Origin: FLUQ01 sp031550605
Lineage (GTDB): Bacteria; Desulfobacterota; Desulfovibrionia; Desulfovibrionales; Desulfovibrionaceae
DNA length: 64,000 bases
Direction: 5' to 3'
Assembly (NCBI GenBank): GCA_031550605.1
Contig: JAVBOK010000049.1
Location: forward strand, 1 to 64,000
A model generated the notes under the pieces. It saw nothing but the letters and a program-made list of their open reading frames with translations, was not told the origin of the DNA and made no database searches. A program made the translations under genes and the position numbers. Below, piece by piece: positions 42,214 to 51,081 of the stretch (positions are counted from its first letter, which is position 1; every line of letters begins with the position of its first letter).

Positions 42214-43435
42214 GGCATTTCCTTACGATAAGTGAGGCGTTGAATCCGCCCAGGGCAAAGCTGTTTTTCATGGCCACAGCGTATTGGCCCGTTCTGGGGG
42301 CGGTAATGAGGTCGATATCCCCGCAGGCCGGGTCCGGCGTTTCCAGATTGCGGGTGGGGACAAGCGTGCCCGCATGCAGCATGCGGATGGCGGCGATCAG
42401 TTCGATGGCCCCGCTGGCCGCCATGGTATGTCCCAGATGCCCTTTCAGACTGCTGACCGGAGTGCCGGAGCCGAAAATTTCCGCGATGGCCCGGCCTTCG
42501 GCGATGTCGCCTTCAAGGGTGCCGGTGGCGTGGGCGCTGATATACGCCACATCCGCCGGGGAAAGGCCCGCGTCGGCCAGCGCGCCGCGCATGCAGGCCA
42601 CCAGGTCTTCCCTTGCGGGGTGGGCGATATTGCTGGTGGTCACCGAAGGGGCGTATCCCAGCACTTCCGCCAGGATGGGCGCGCCGCGCTCCCTGGCGCA
42701 TTCCAGATTTTCCAGCACCAGCATGCCGGCCCCTTCGGCGCAGGCGATGCCCGTGCGGGAGGCGTCAAAGGGCCGGGGCGCTTCCGCCGGGCCGCGGCTT
42801 TGGTCCGCGCCCGCGCCCAGAAGGTCAAAGACCGAGGAAACCAGCAGATGGTATTCGTCCGACGCGCCGCAGAGCATGCGGTCCTGGCGGCCGCCCGCGA
42901 TCAGTTCGAAACCCAGGCCCACGGCCTGGCAGCCTGTGGCGCACGCGGCGGAAAGTCCTTCCGCCCGCCCTCTGACGCCCAGGGACTGGGCCAGGTTGGC
43001 GGCCACCGAATGGCTCATGATCTTGAAAAAGGTATGGGTGCGCACCCCGGCCAGGGCGTGGTCCGAAAGATAGGCGGCGAAAAATTCCTGCAGAGCGTCC
43101 GGGCTGCCCATGGTGGATCCGGCCACGACGCCGGTGCGGGGGCTTTGCAGCATGTCCGGCGTGACGCCGGCCTGTCCCAGGGCTTCCGTGGCGGCGGCAT
43201 AGGCGAAAAGGGACATGCGCGACATGCTGCGCCGCAGTTGGCGGGGAATGGCCGCTCCGTCAAAATCCGGCACCAGGCCCACGGCGTTGGTGGACAGCGC
43301 GTGGCCCGGTCTGGCCTGGCTCAGGGAAACGACGCCGCTGCCGCCCGCGCCCAATCCGCGCATCAGCGCGTCCACGCCCGCGCCCAGGGGGGAAACGGCC
43401 CCCATGCCGGTGATGACTACTCGCGCCCGTGCCAT
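42206..43435 (-). CDS. Beta-ketoacyl-ACP synthase (FabF/FabB type)
   Basis: A 409-residue thiolase-fold condensing enzyme. The catalytic Cys lies near residue 165 (SAACATG), with the two His in ISAHATGTLEGD and LKGHLGHTMAASGA; the final NSFALGGFNASLIV loop is intact, so it should be active. It overlaps both the ACP gene and the FAD oxidoreductase gene. Together with those and the ketoreductase it forms a compact acyl-chain set distinct from fabI farther right. Confidence 0.93.
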   Translation of the reverse strand: MARARVVITGMGAVSPLGAGVDALMRGLGAGGSGVVSLSQARPGHALSTNAVGLVPDFDGAAIPRQLRRSMSRMSLFAYAAATEALGQAGVTPDMLQSPRTGVVAGSTMGSPDALQEFFAAYLSDHALAGVRTHTFFKIMSHSVAANLAQSLGVRGRAEGLSAACATGCQAVGLGFELIAGGRQDRMLCGASDEYHLLVSSVFDLLGAGADQSRGPAEAPRPFDASRTGIACAEGAGMLVLENLECARERGAPILAEVLGYAPSVTTSNIAHPAREDLVACMRGALADAGLSPADVAYISAHATGTLEGDIAEGRAIAEIFGSGTPVSSLKGHLGHTMAASGAIELIAAIRMLHAGTLVPTRNLETPDPACGDIDLITAPRTGQYAVAMKNSFALGGFNASLIVRKCHD

Positions 43436-44916
43436 TGACGCAGCTCCTTGTGCAGCGTTGCCCAGTCCGCGGCCATGCCGCAGGCCACCAAAGCCGAAAC
43501 CATGCTGCCCAGAACGCCGGGCAGCAATACGGACTGCCCGGCCAGAAACAATCCGGCCAGGCGGGTTCGCGGCAGCAGCGGCATCTCGTTTACGGTCTGT
43601 CGCACGCCATAGGTGCCGCCGCGCGGGTTGTGCGTATACTCCGCCACGGTGAGAGGGGTGGCCCCGTCAAGTACGCGCAGGCGCCCCCGCAACGCCGGCA
43701 AGGCATCCAGAATACGCTGTTTCAGTGTCCCGATCAAGGCGGATTTCGCCTCGGCATAGGCGGCGGGCCTTTGCCCGCGCCTGCTGCGGGCAAAGGCCGC
43801 GAAAGGCGCCGCGCTGCAGGGCATGACCGCGGTCAGGGCGCGGCGCCCGTCTTTTTCCCCCGGCGAGAGCGAGAGGAAAATCAGATTGCGTTCCGGATCG
43901 CGGCCGTCGAGCAGGGCGCTCGGGTCTGTGGACGGGCACAGGTAGACAGCCTGGTTTTCCAGGCCGCAGGGGGCTGCGTCCGCGTCCACGACAGCGAACA
44001 GCATGGCGCAGGAAACGGTTTCCGGCAGCGACAGAAGACGCCTGACGTAAACGCCCCGGAAGGCGTCCGGCGGCACAAGGCCGGGCAAAAGCGCCGGATG
44101 GCCGGTATAGATACAGCGGCCGGTTTCCAGCACTTCGCCGCCCTCGTCCCGCACGCCGCGCACTTTCCCGTTTTCGCCGAGAATCGCCGCGGCCCCCCGG
44201 CCCGTCCGGATCTGGCCCCCGCAGGCGGTTATTTTGCGGGCCAGGGCCTTGATCAGGGCATGCCCGCCGGCGGCGAAGGCGCCCAGCGAACTGCGCAGCG
44301 TGCCGTCCACCAGGGCGTGGTTGTAAAAGGGCGCTTCGTGGGGCAGGGCCCCGTGCAGGGACGCGCGCAGAAAAAAAACAAGGCGCAGAAGGGGATCGGC
44401 CGTCAGCTTCGCCAGAATTCCGCCCAACGGCGCGATCTGGTCCGCCGGCGGAACGCCCCTGGCGCCCCGGCCGGGATTCAGGAATTCCGAAGAATCCACG
44501 GCCCGGCGCACGGCGTCGATGTACGCGTCGATGCCCGTTGTTTCGCCGGGAAAACGCGCGCGCAGATACTCGCGAAAGGCGTCAAAGCCCGTGGGCAGGA
44601 AAAGGGGGGCGTGATGCGCGGCGCCGCCGCCGAGAAGAATCTGCTCCGCCGCGTCGGAACGGAAAAAAACGCGCTCCAGGTCCTGGTCCACGCCCAGCAT
44701 GCGAAGATAGGTATGCAGAATTTCGCCGTCCGCCAGGCCCCCGGTCAGGTGCAGCCCCGTGTCGAAACGCAGGCCTTCGCGCGCGAAGCCGGACAGGGTG
44801 GGACCGGGCACGGGGTTTTTTTCCAGCACGGCCACGGAAAAACCCCGGCCGGCAAGATAGGCTCCGGCGGTCAGCCCGGCGACGCCAGCCCCTATGACGA
44901 CATAATCAAAACGCAT
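43417..44916 (-). CDS. FAD-dependent oxidoreductase, phytoene desaturase/retinol saturase type
   Basis: A 499-residue flavoprotein with the N-terminal dinucleotide fold (YVVIGAGVAGLTAGAYLAGRGFSVAVLEKN) and the C-terminal NPRGGTYGVRQTV..LFLAGQSVLLPGVLGSM typical of carotenoid desaturases and isomerases. No other carotenoid gene is nearby. Placed with a ketosynthase and an ACP, it may saturate or desaturate an acyl chain. No ribosome-binding site precedes the ATG. TTGACA at 44944-44949 with TAATTA at 44923-44928 (15-base spacer) could give a leaderless transcript, but this is uncertain. Confidence 0.85.
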   Translation of the reverse strand: MRFDYVVIGAGVAGLTAGAYLAGRGFSVAVLEKNPVPGPTLSGFAREGLRFDTGLHLTGGLADGEILHTYLRMLGVDQDLERVFFRSDAAEQILLGGGAAHHAPLFLPTGFDAFREYLRARFPGETTGIDAYIDAVRRAVDSSEFLNPGRGARGVPPADQIAPLGGILAKLTADPLLRLVFFLRASLHGALPHEAPFYNHALVDGTLRSSLGAFAAGGHALIKALARKITACGGQIRTGRGAAAILGENGKVRGVRDEGGEVLETGRCIYTGHPALLPGLVPPDAFRGVYVRRLLSLPETVSCAMLFAVVDADAAPCGLENQAVYLCPSTDPSALLDGRDPERNLIFLSLSPGEKDGRRALTAVMPCSAAPFAAFARSRRGQRPAAYAEAKSALIGTLKQRILDALPALRGRLRVLDGATPLTVAEYTHNPRGGTYGVRQTVNEMPLLPRTRLAGLFLAGQSVLLPGVLGSMVSALVACGMAADWATLHKELRQWHGRE

Positions 44917-44991
44917 GGCGCATAATTACAGGAAGCAAGGGCTTGTCAAGATAAACGGAAAAGGCGCGGGAAAGCGCTTCTTTTTGTGGGA

Positions 44992-45759
44992 TCACATGAA
45001 CAGGCCGCCGTTGACGGCCAGCACCTGGCCGGTGATGTAGGCGGCGCCGGGGGAGCAGAGGAAGGACGCCGCTTCCGCCACGTCCTCCACGGTTCCGAAG
45101 CGGCGCAGGGGGATGAAGGGCAGGACTTTGTCCCTGGGCACATTCCTGGTCATGTCCGTTTCAATGAAACCCGGCGCGATGGCGTTGACCCGCACGTTGC
45201 GCCGGCCGACTTCCACGGCCAGGGACCGGGTGGCGCCGATCAGTCCGGCCTTGGCCGCCGAATAGTTGACCTGGCCGCCAACCCCGGTCTGGCCGGAAAT
45301 GGAAACCATGTTCAGCACGTGGCCGCGGCGGCGGCGCAGCATCAGGGGCAGGATGCGGCCCGTCAGGTTGAAGAACCCGTCCAGATGCACGGCCAGCACG
45401 CCGCGCCAGTCGTCGGGGTCCATCATGGCGAACACCCCGTCGCGGGCGAAACCGGCGTTGTTCACCAGAACGTCCGGCACCCGGCCGGCCAGCAGCGGGG
45501 TCAGGGCGGCTTCCGCCGCGCGGCTGTCCGCCACATCAAAGGGCAGCAGCGCGCAATTCCGGCCCAGGGCGGCAATCCCTCCCGCCACCGCGCGCGCGGC
45601 GCCATGGTCCGAACGGTAATTCAGCCAGATGTCGTACCCGTCGGATGCCAGGCGCCGGGCAACGGCCGCGCCGATGCCCCGGCTGCCTCCGGTGACCAGG
45701 GCCAGGGGGGCGCCGTCGCGGAAAGCGCTGCCCGCCTTGGGTGGGGACTCATGCATCAC
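44992..45759 (-). CDS. fabG: 3-oxoacyl-ACP reductase-type SDR (FabG-like)
   Basis: A 255-residue short-chain dehydrogenase with the cofactor loop TGGSRGIG, NNAG and the catalytic Ser, Tyr, Lys in VSISGQTGVGGQVNYSAAKAG; PGFIETDMT and the C-terminal GQVLAVNGGLFM complete the FabG pattern. It would reduce the ketosynthase product. Its start overlaps the small lipoprotein stop by four bases. A weak hairpin in the following 75-base gap may reduce expression of the downstream genes. The symbol marks family, not the housekeeping gene. Confidence 0.9.
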   Translation of the reverse strand: MMHESPPKAGSAFRDGAPLALVTGGSRGIGAAVARRLASDGYDIWLNYRSDHGAARAVAGGIAALGRNCALLPFDVADSRAAEAALTPLLAGRVPDVLVNNAGFARDGVFAMMDPDDWRGVLAVHLDGFFNLTGRILPLMLRRRRGHVLNMVSISGQTGVGGQVNYSAAKAGLIGATRSLAVEVGRRNVRVNAIAPGFIETDMTRNVPRDKVLPFIPLRRFGTVEDVAEAASFLCSPGAAYITGQVLAVNGGLFM

Positions 45760-45956
45760 TGGCCGCTCTTGGCTTTTTCTTCCTTGTATCCTTCGTCATA
45801 GCCTTTTTCCACGGCATCGACCTTGCGTTCAACCTTGGCCTGGGCCTTGCCGGCGGTGCGGCCCATCCAGGAACATCCGGCGGCGGCGCCGAGGGCCAGG
45901 GTGACGAGAATCATGGCCGCAAGCGCGCGGCGCGGCATTGTCGCATATCGGAACAT
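45756..45956 (-). CDS. Small lipoprotein leading the acyl-chain operon
   Basis: A 66-residue protein with a signal segment and lipobox (LGAAAGC, Cys near 28), followed by a short charged helix (KAQAKVERKVDAVEKGYDEGYKEEKAKS). It is the first gene after the promoter at 46050-46078 and is coupled to the ketoreductase gene. Its function is unknown. Confidence 0.75.
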   Translation of the reverse strand: MFRYATMPRRALAAMILVTLALGAAAGCSWMGRTAGKAQAKVERKVDAVEKGYDEGYKEEKAKSGQ

Positions 45957-46049
45957 GGTGTTTCTCCCGCTGGGTGTACGTCAATGAATGAAGGGCAGGG
46001 CCCGGAAGACGAAATTCTTTTTTCGCAGCCTTTTTTGTGGTATGGATAA

Positions 46050-46078
46050 AGTATAGGCAACTCGGGTTGTTGATGCAA
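46050..46078 (-). promoter_or_regulatory. Promoter of the lipoprotein-ketoreductase operon
   Basis: On the minus strand TTGCAT, a 17-base spacer and TATACT, about 95 bases upstream of the small lipoprotein. It lies in the 205-base gap shared with the divergent hisD gene, for which I see no equally clear promoter. Confidence 0.5.
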
Positions 46079-46161
46079 GAAGCTCCTGCACTCGACTTTC
46101 CCGCCGCCCTGGCGTATCGAATGGCGTTACGGGGCCATTTGCCCGTTGTTTTGAGGACTGT

Positions 46162-47493
46162 ATGGCCGAAATTATGTGCAAACGCTATTCTTTTTCTTCC
46201 GTGGCCGCATCGGCCGGCTTCCGGGCGCATCTTGCCCGGCGCGTGGCCGTGGGCGGCGGAGATGCGGCAAAAACCGACGATGCCGTGCGCGCCATTGTGC
46301 AGGACGTGCGCGAACGCGGCCTGGCCGCCGTGCTGGACTATACCCGCCGTTTCGACTGTCCCGCCTTCACGGACGGCATGTTCTCCGTTTCCCCCGATGC
46401 CCTGGCCGCCGCCGCCCGCGAAATCCCCGCGTCCGACCGGGAGATCGTCCGCGAGGCCGCCGGCCGCATCCGCCGTTTCCACCAGGCCCAGAAGGAACAG
46501 TCCTGGTTTGTCGCGGAAGAGGACGGCAGCGTGCTGGGGCAGACGGTCACCCCTCTTGACCGGGCCGGGCTGTATGTGCCCGGCGGCAAGGGCGGCGAAA
46601 CGCCGCTTATCTCCAGCCTGCTGATGAACGCCGTGCCCGCCCAGGTCGCCGGGGTCAAAGAAATCGCCGTGGTTTCGCCCCCCCGGCCGGACGGCACGCT
46701 GAACCCCCATATCCTGGCGGCGGCCCACGAACTGGGCCTGACCGAAGTCTACGCCTGCGGCAGCGCCTGGGCGGTGGCGGCTCTTGCATACGGGGCCGGG
46801 CCGCTCGCGCCCGTGGATATCGTCGCCGGCCCCGGCAACATCTGGGTGGCCACGGCCAAGCGGCTGCTGCTGGGGCACGTGGGCATCGACATGCTGGCCG
46901 GCCCGTCCGAAATCTGCATCCTGGCCGATGCATCCGCCGATCCCGCCTGGGCGGCGGCGGACATGCTTTCGCAGGCGGAACACGACCCGCTGGCGTCCGC
47001 GCTGTGCATCACCCCGGACGAGGCTTTCGCCTCCGCCGTGGCCGCTGCCCTGGCGGAACAGCTGGCGTCTCTGCCCCGGGCGGATATCGCGCGGCAATCC
47101 CTGGTCGACTGGGGCGGCATCATCGTCACGCCGGACATGGCGACAGCCGCCGCCATCGCCAACGTTCTGGCCCCGGAACATCTGGAACTGCTCGTCGCCG
47201 ACCCCTGGAAGCTGCTGCCCGCCATACGCCACGCAGGGGCCGTGTTCATGGGGCATTACGCCGCGGAAAGCGCGGGCGACTATTTCGCCGGGCCCAACCA
47301 TGTGCTGCCCACCATGGGCACGGCCCGGTTTTCATCCGCTCTTTCCGTGCAGACGTTCTGCAAAAAGAGCAGCATTCTGGCGCTTTCCCCCGCCTTTGCC
47401 GACAGGCACGCCGCGTCGATCGCCCGTCTTGCCCGGCTGGAAGGACTCGAGGCGCACGCCCGGTCCATGGAGGCGCGGCGCCGTTCCCGTTAG
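46162..47493 (+). CDS. hisD: Histidinol dehydrogenase
   Basis: It catalyses the last two oxidations of histidine synthesis (histidinol to histidine, NAD-dependent, zinc enzyme). The 443-residue protein is complete: GLYVPGG near residue 138, AGPGNIWVATAKRL, AGPSEICILAD, the zinc ligands in SQAEHDP and APEHLELL, and AGDYFAGPNHVLPT. GAGGAC precedes the ATG. It stands apart from other his genes. A structured gap separates it from purC. Confidence 0.97.
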   Translation: MAEIMCKRYSFSSVAASAGFRAHLARRVAVGGGDAAKTDDAVRAIVQDVRERGLAAVLDYTRRFDCPAFTDGMFSVSPDALAAAAREIPASDREIVREAAGRIRRFHQAQKEQSWFVAEEDGSVLGQTVTPLDRAGLYVPGGKGGETPLISSLLMNAVPAQVAGVKEIAVVSPPRPDGTLNPHILAAAHELGLTEVYACGSAWAVAALAYGAGPLAPVDIVAGPGNIWVATAKRLLLGHVGIDMLAGPSEICILADASADPAWAAADMLSQAEHDPLASALCITPDEAFASAVAAALAEQLASLPRADIARQSLVDWGGIIVTPDMATAAAIANVLAPEHLELLVADPWKLLPAIRHAGAVFMGHYAAESAGDYFAGPNHVLPTMGTARFSSALSVQTFCKKSSILALSPAFADRHAASIARLARLEGLEAHARSMEARRRSR

Positions 47494-47555
47494 GGCGGGG
47501 CCGCCTTGAGGTTTTTCATGAACCGGTATGGAAAAAATCCACAACCCTCTTTTCC

Positions 47556-47673
47556 CGGATGCGTGCAAGCCGCTTCGGCTTGCACCGAAGGCGCGCGGCG
47601 CCGTCCGCTTGCGGGCGGTGCGGCCACTTCGCCGCGCTCCGCATCCGCCGGGCGTTTTCACGGTGAAATGCCC
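47556..47673 (+). repeat. Composite palindromic element upstream of purC
   Basis: Outer arms CGGATGCG (47556-47563) and CGCATCCG (47640-47647) enclose a 10-bp hairpin (GTGCAAGCCG/CGGCTTGCAC, 47563-47585) and a 20-base segment at 47618-47637 that recurs inverted at 22107-22126. A terminal palindrome follows at 47650-47673 (arms GGGCGTTTTCA and TGAAATGCCC). The palindrome is the same type as at 20655 and 24341 and ends 14 bases before the purC start. Confidence 0.65.
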
Positions 47674-47687
47674 TAAAGGACTGCATC

Positions 47688-48590
47688 ATGAAGGTCATCA
47701 GTGAAACCACAATCGGGGAATATCCGTTGCTGGGCCGGGGCAAGGTCCGCGACATCTACGAGATCGATCCGCAAACGCTGCTGCTGGTCACCACGGACCG
47801 CATGTCCGCTTTTGACGTGATCATGGACCGGCCCATTCCGTACAAGGGGGTGGTGCTCAACCAGATCACCCTGTTCTGGATGGGCATGTTCAGGGATCTG
47901 GTCCCCAATCACCTGATCAGCGCGGATGTCGCCGATTTTCCCGCGCCGCTCAAAGCGGATGCCGACGAGCTGGAAGGCCGCGCCGTGCTGGTGAAAAAGG
48001 CCAGGCCCCTGCTGCTTGAATGCGTGGTGCGCGGGCACCTGGCCGGATCCGGCTGGCAGGAATACCGGAATTCCGGAACCGTCTGCGGCCACCGCCTGCC
48101 CGCCGGTCTGAACGAATCGGCGAAACTGGAAAAACCCATCTTCACCCCGGCCACCAAAGCGGAATTCGGCGAGCACGACGAGAACATCACCGAAGCGCAA
48201 GCGGAAAAGCTGTTGGGCAAAAACCTCTTTGCCACGGCGCGCGATCTGTCCGTGGCCATTTTCAGCCGGGCGCGGGAGTATGCCGCCACCCGGGGCGTCA
48301 TCATCGCGGATACGAAGTTCGAGTTCGGCCTGCTGGACGGCGGAATCGTGTGGATCGACGAAGCGCTGACCCCCGATTCCTCGCGTTTCTGGCCCGCCGA
48401 CGCGTACGAGGAAGGGAAAAGCCAGCCCAGCTTTGACAAACAGTATCTGCGCGACTGGCTGCTCCGGCAGTCCTGGGATAAAACACCGCCCGCCCCGGCC
48501 CTGCCCGACGGGGTTGTGCGGGAAACGGCTTTGAAGTATCTGGACATTTACAAAATTCTGACAGGGACCGATCTAGGGCTCCACCCCTGA
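47688..48590 (+). CDS. purC: SAICAR synthase
   Basis: Phosphoribosylaminoimidazole-succinocarboxamide synthase, step 7 of purine synthesis. The 300-residue protein has the family motifs GRGKVRDIYEID, TDRMSAFDV, ECVVRGHLAGSGWQEY and the C-terminal IVWIDEALTPDSSRFW. It is the longer (~300-residue) type found in yeast and many Proteobacteria. AAAGGA lies eight bases upstream, directly after the palindrome. Confidence 0.96.
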   Translation: MKVISETTIGEYPLLGRGKVRDIYEIDPQTLLLVTTDRMSAFDVIMDRPIPYKGVVLNQITLFWMGMFRDLVPNHLISADVADFPAPLKADADELEGRAVLVKKARPLLLECVVRGHLAGSGWQEYRNSGTVCGHRLPAGLNESAKLEKPIFTPATKAEFGEHDENITEAQAEKLLGKNLFATARDLSVAIFSRAREYAATRGVIIADTKFEFGLLDGGIVWIDEALTPDSSRFWPADAYEEGKSQPSFDKQYLRDWLLRQSWDKTPPAPALPDGVVRETALKYLDIYKILTGTDLGLHP

Positions 48591-48746
48591 TGGGCGAAAG
48601 CGGGACTCCGCCCCGCGGCCCGCAGGGACGGGCGCGGCCTGTGCGAGGCCGGACTTCCTTGCCCTTCGCGCCGGGTCCGGGGCATTCCCGTACGGAAGAC
48701 TCTGAGGCGGCACCCGTCCCCTCGGGAAACATTTCATGGAGGCTGC

Positions 48747-49529
48747 ATGCTGCTGCAAGGAAAAAAGGCGTTGATATTCGGACTGGCCAACAACAAAAGT
48801 ATCGCCTACGGCATTGCCAGGGCTTTTCGCGACAACGGGGCGCAAATCGCCCTGACCTGGCCCGGTGAAGCCATCCGCAAGCGGGTGGAACCCCTGGCCG
48901 AAGAACTGGGCGCGGCCTACACCCTGCCCTGTGACGTGACCAGCGATGAACAGATCGCGCAGGCCGCGGCCGTGGTCAAAGAAAAGTGGGGATCATTCGA
49001 CATCATGGTCCACGCCGTGGCCTTCGCCAACCGCGAAGACCTGCAGGGCACGTTCATCGACACGTCCCGGGAAGGCTTCGGCCTGGCTCTGGATATTTCG
49101 GCCTATTCCCTGGTCGCGCTCTGCCGCGCTTTCGCGCCCATGCTGCGCGAAGACGGGTCGGTGATGACCCTGACCTATTACGGCGCGGAAAAGGTTATCA
49201 CCAACTATAATGTAATGGGCGTGGCCAAGGCGGCCCTGGAAGCTTCCGTGCGCTATCTGGCGTACGATTTGGGCAAGAAAAAGGTCCGCATCAACGCCAT
49301 CAGCGCCGGCCCCATCAAAACCCTGGCCGCGTCCGGCATCGGCGGCTTCAATCGCATCCTCAGCCACATGGAACACCACAGCCCCCTGGGGCGCAACGTG
49401 ACCATCGAGGACGTGGGCGGCTGCGCCCTGTATCTGGCCTCCCCCCTGTCCGGCGGCACGACCGGCCAGACCGTGTATGTGGATTCCGGGTTTTCGATTT
49501 CCGGCATCCAGATTCACGGCGAAGAATAA
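48747..49529 (+). CDS. fabI: Enoyl-ACP reductase (NADH)
   Basis: It performs the last reduction of each fatty acid elongation round. The 260-residue SDR protein starts LLQGKKALIFGLANNKSIAYGIA, has the catalytic Tyr and Lys in NYNVMGVAKAALE and ends GGTTGQTVYVDSGFSISG; these fit FabI rather than FabL/FabK. GGAGG precedes the ATG. The 156-base gap from purC holds G/C dyads only. Confidence 0.96.
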   Translation: MLLQGKKALIFGLANNKSIAYGIARAFRDNGAQIALTWPGEAIRKRVEPLAEELGAAYTLPCDVTSDEQIAQAAAVVKEKWGSFDIMVHAVAFANREDLQGTFIDTSREGFGLALDISAYSLVALCRAFAPMLREDGSVMTLTYYGAEKVITNYNVMGVAKAALEASVRYLAYDLGKKKVRINAISAGPIKTLAASGIGGFNRILSHMEHHSPLGRNVTIEDVGGCALYLASPLSGGTTGQTVYVDSGFSISGIQIHGEE

Positions 49530-49534
49530 CAGCC

Positions 49535-49559
49535 TCGGGGGAGGCCTTGCCTCCCCCGA
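49535..49559 (+). terminator. Hairpin after fabI
   Basis: A perfect 10-bp stem (TCGGGGGAGG/CCTCCCCCGA, loop CCTTG) begins six bases after the fabI stop. No T-run follows, so termination strength is unclear. Confidence 0.55.
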
Positions 49560-49561
49560 AG

Positions 49562-49678
49562 TGATGGCAAGCCCCGCAGGTCCGGGGTTTGCCGGGGCGC
49601 GCCCGCTCCGGCGCTTTCCGGCGGCAGTGAATGCCGCCTGCGCCCGCGTGGCGGGCTGTTGCCAAGGAAGACTTTGCC
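49562..49678 (+). repeat. 117-base intergenic repeat, copy B
   Basis: It begins TGATGGCAAGCCCCGCAGG and ends GACTTTGCC. It has the same length and order of blocks as copy A at 20788-20904, with scattered substitutions and small gaps that balance. Both follow the same orientation relative to the window. Confidence 0.75.
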
Positions 49679-49718
49679 AGCAGCCTCGGGGGGACGGGCC
49701 CCCCCGGTCCCCTCCGGC

Positions 49719-49735
49719 GGGGGCATGATGCCCCC
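49719..49735. repeat. G5-CAT-g-ATG-C5 palindrome
   Basis: GGGGGCATGATGCCCCC is the fullest copy of a small palindrome also seen at 2-14 and 24224-24238, with a related form at 26656-26670. All copies are intergenic. The rest of the 49680-49842 gap is G/C-rich with no gene. Confidence 0.6.
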
Positions 49736-49842
49736 GTGCCCCCATCGGGCCGCGTTCCGTTGCGGCGCGGCGGACCCGCGAATCCGGCGGGGCATTCCAT
49801 GGCGCGGCGGACATGGCCTGACGCGGGGCCCGGGCGATTCTT

Positions 49843-51081
49843 ATGACCAAAGCGTTCCTGAGCGTCATCATTCCCGTGTACAACAAATGGGAACTTACCG
49901 AAGGGTGCCTGCGTTCATTGCGCGAGCACACGCCGGGCGACGGCGTGGAAGTGATCGTGGCGGACAACGGGTCTTCGGACGCGACGGCGCATGCGTTGGA
50001 AGGTCTGGGCTCGGCCCTGTTCGGGCCGCGCTTCGTCCGGCTGCGCTTCGATGCGAACCGCAACTTCGGTCCGGCCTGCAATGCCGGGGCGGAGGCGGCC
50101 ACAGCGGACCTGCTGTTTTTTCTGAACAACGACACGCTGCTGACCCCCGGCTGGTCGGACCCGCTGCTGGCGGCTTTCGGCGACGGCGCGGCGCGGGCGG
50201 ACGGCAGGCCGGTGGGTGCCGTGGGGCCGCTGCTGCTGTACCCCGACGACCGGGTGCAGCATCTGGGCATTGCTTTTGCGCCCGGCGCGACGCACCTGTA
50301 CCGCTTTTTTCCGGCGGACCATCCCGCGGCCCTGCGTCCGCGCCGGGTCCAGGCCCTGACGGCGGCGGCGCTGATGCTGCCCGGGGCGCTGTTCGCGGCT
50401 GTCGGCGGGTTTTTTCCGGAATACCGCAACGGGTTTGAGGACGTGGACCTGTGCGTGCACCTGGGCAAGGCCGGGCATGCCTTGCAATGTCTGCCCGCAA
50501 GCCGGGTGTACCACCTGGAAAGCCAGACCCCGGGCCGCCTCGGCGACAACACGCCGGGAAACAACGCGCTGCTGGCGCAACGCTGCGGGGCGGACATCGC
50601 GGTGGATATCCACCGCCAGGCTTTTTCCGACGGCTATGGCGTCTGCTTCGACCATCAGGCCAACATGCGCCCCTGCCTGCCGCCGGAAAAGGAAAAGGAG
50701 ATGGCCCGCGAGGCGGCGGGCGCGGACAGCGACGCCCTGCGGGACATGCTGCGGCGCGAACCCTTGTGGATGGGCGGGCATGACGCCCTGGCCCGGCTGC
50801 TGGAACAGTCCGGAAAATACGCGGAGGCGCGCTTGTGCCGGATCCGGGCGGCAAGCATGCTGCCCACCCTGGCCAACTACAGGGGGCTTTTGCGTACGGC
50901 CGCGCGCATGGGCGACGAAGGTCTGCGCGACGCGGCGGAACGGTCCATTCGGAACGTTCTGGAAGCGAAAACAACCCTGGGGCCGCGCATGCAGGCCCTG
51001 CGCGAAAACGCCGCCGCCCGGGGCGATGCGGACCTGGCGGCCCTGTACGACGCCGAAATATTGCTTTTGTCAGCATCTTGA
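49843..51081 (+). CDS. Family 2 glycosyltransferase
   Basis: A 412-residue GT-A enzyme. The N-terminus LSVIIPVYNKWELTEGCLRSL, VIVADNGSSD and FFLNNDTLLTPGW (DXD-like NDT) define a GT2 domain close to rhamnosyl/glycosyltransferases of surface polysaccharides; GFFPEYRNGFEDVDLCVHL is the acceptor-side motif. The last ~130 residues are helical and may form TPR-like repeats (LLEQSGKYAEARLCRIRAASM). No clear ribosome-binding site precedes the ATG. The acceptor is unknown. Confidence 0.88.
   Translation: MTKAFLSVIIPVYNKWELTEGCLRSLREHTPGDGVEVIVADNGSSDATAHALEGLGSALFGPRFVRLRFDANRNFGPACNAGAEAATADLLFFLNNDTLLTPGWSDPLLAAFGDGAARADGRPVGAVGPLLLYPDDRVQHLGIAFAPGATHLYRFFPADHPAALRPRRVQALTAAALMLPGALFAAVGGFFPEYRNGFEDVDLCVHLGKAGHALQCLPASRVYHLESQTPGRLGDNTPGNNALLAQRCGADIAVDIHRQAFSDGYGVCFDHQANMRPCLPPEKEKEMAREAAGADSDALRDMLRREPLWMGGHDALARLLEQSGKYAEARLCRIRAASMLPTLANYRGLLRTAARMGDEGLRDAAERSIRNVLEAKTTLGPRMQALRENAAARGDADLAALYDAEILLLSAS

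Noticed and set aside
43417..44916. Carotenoid desaturase
   Set aside because: The fold fits, but no phytoene synthase, cyclase or prenyl transferase is nearby; the acyl-chain context makes a lipid substrate more likely.
44917..44991. Terminator between the ketoreductase and FAD oxidoreductase genes
   Set aside because: The stem is only four base pairs (GCGC/GCGC), so it is kept as a weak attenuator at most and not listed as a feature.
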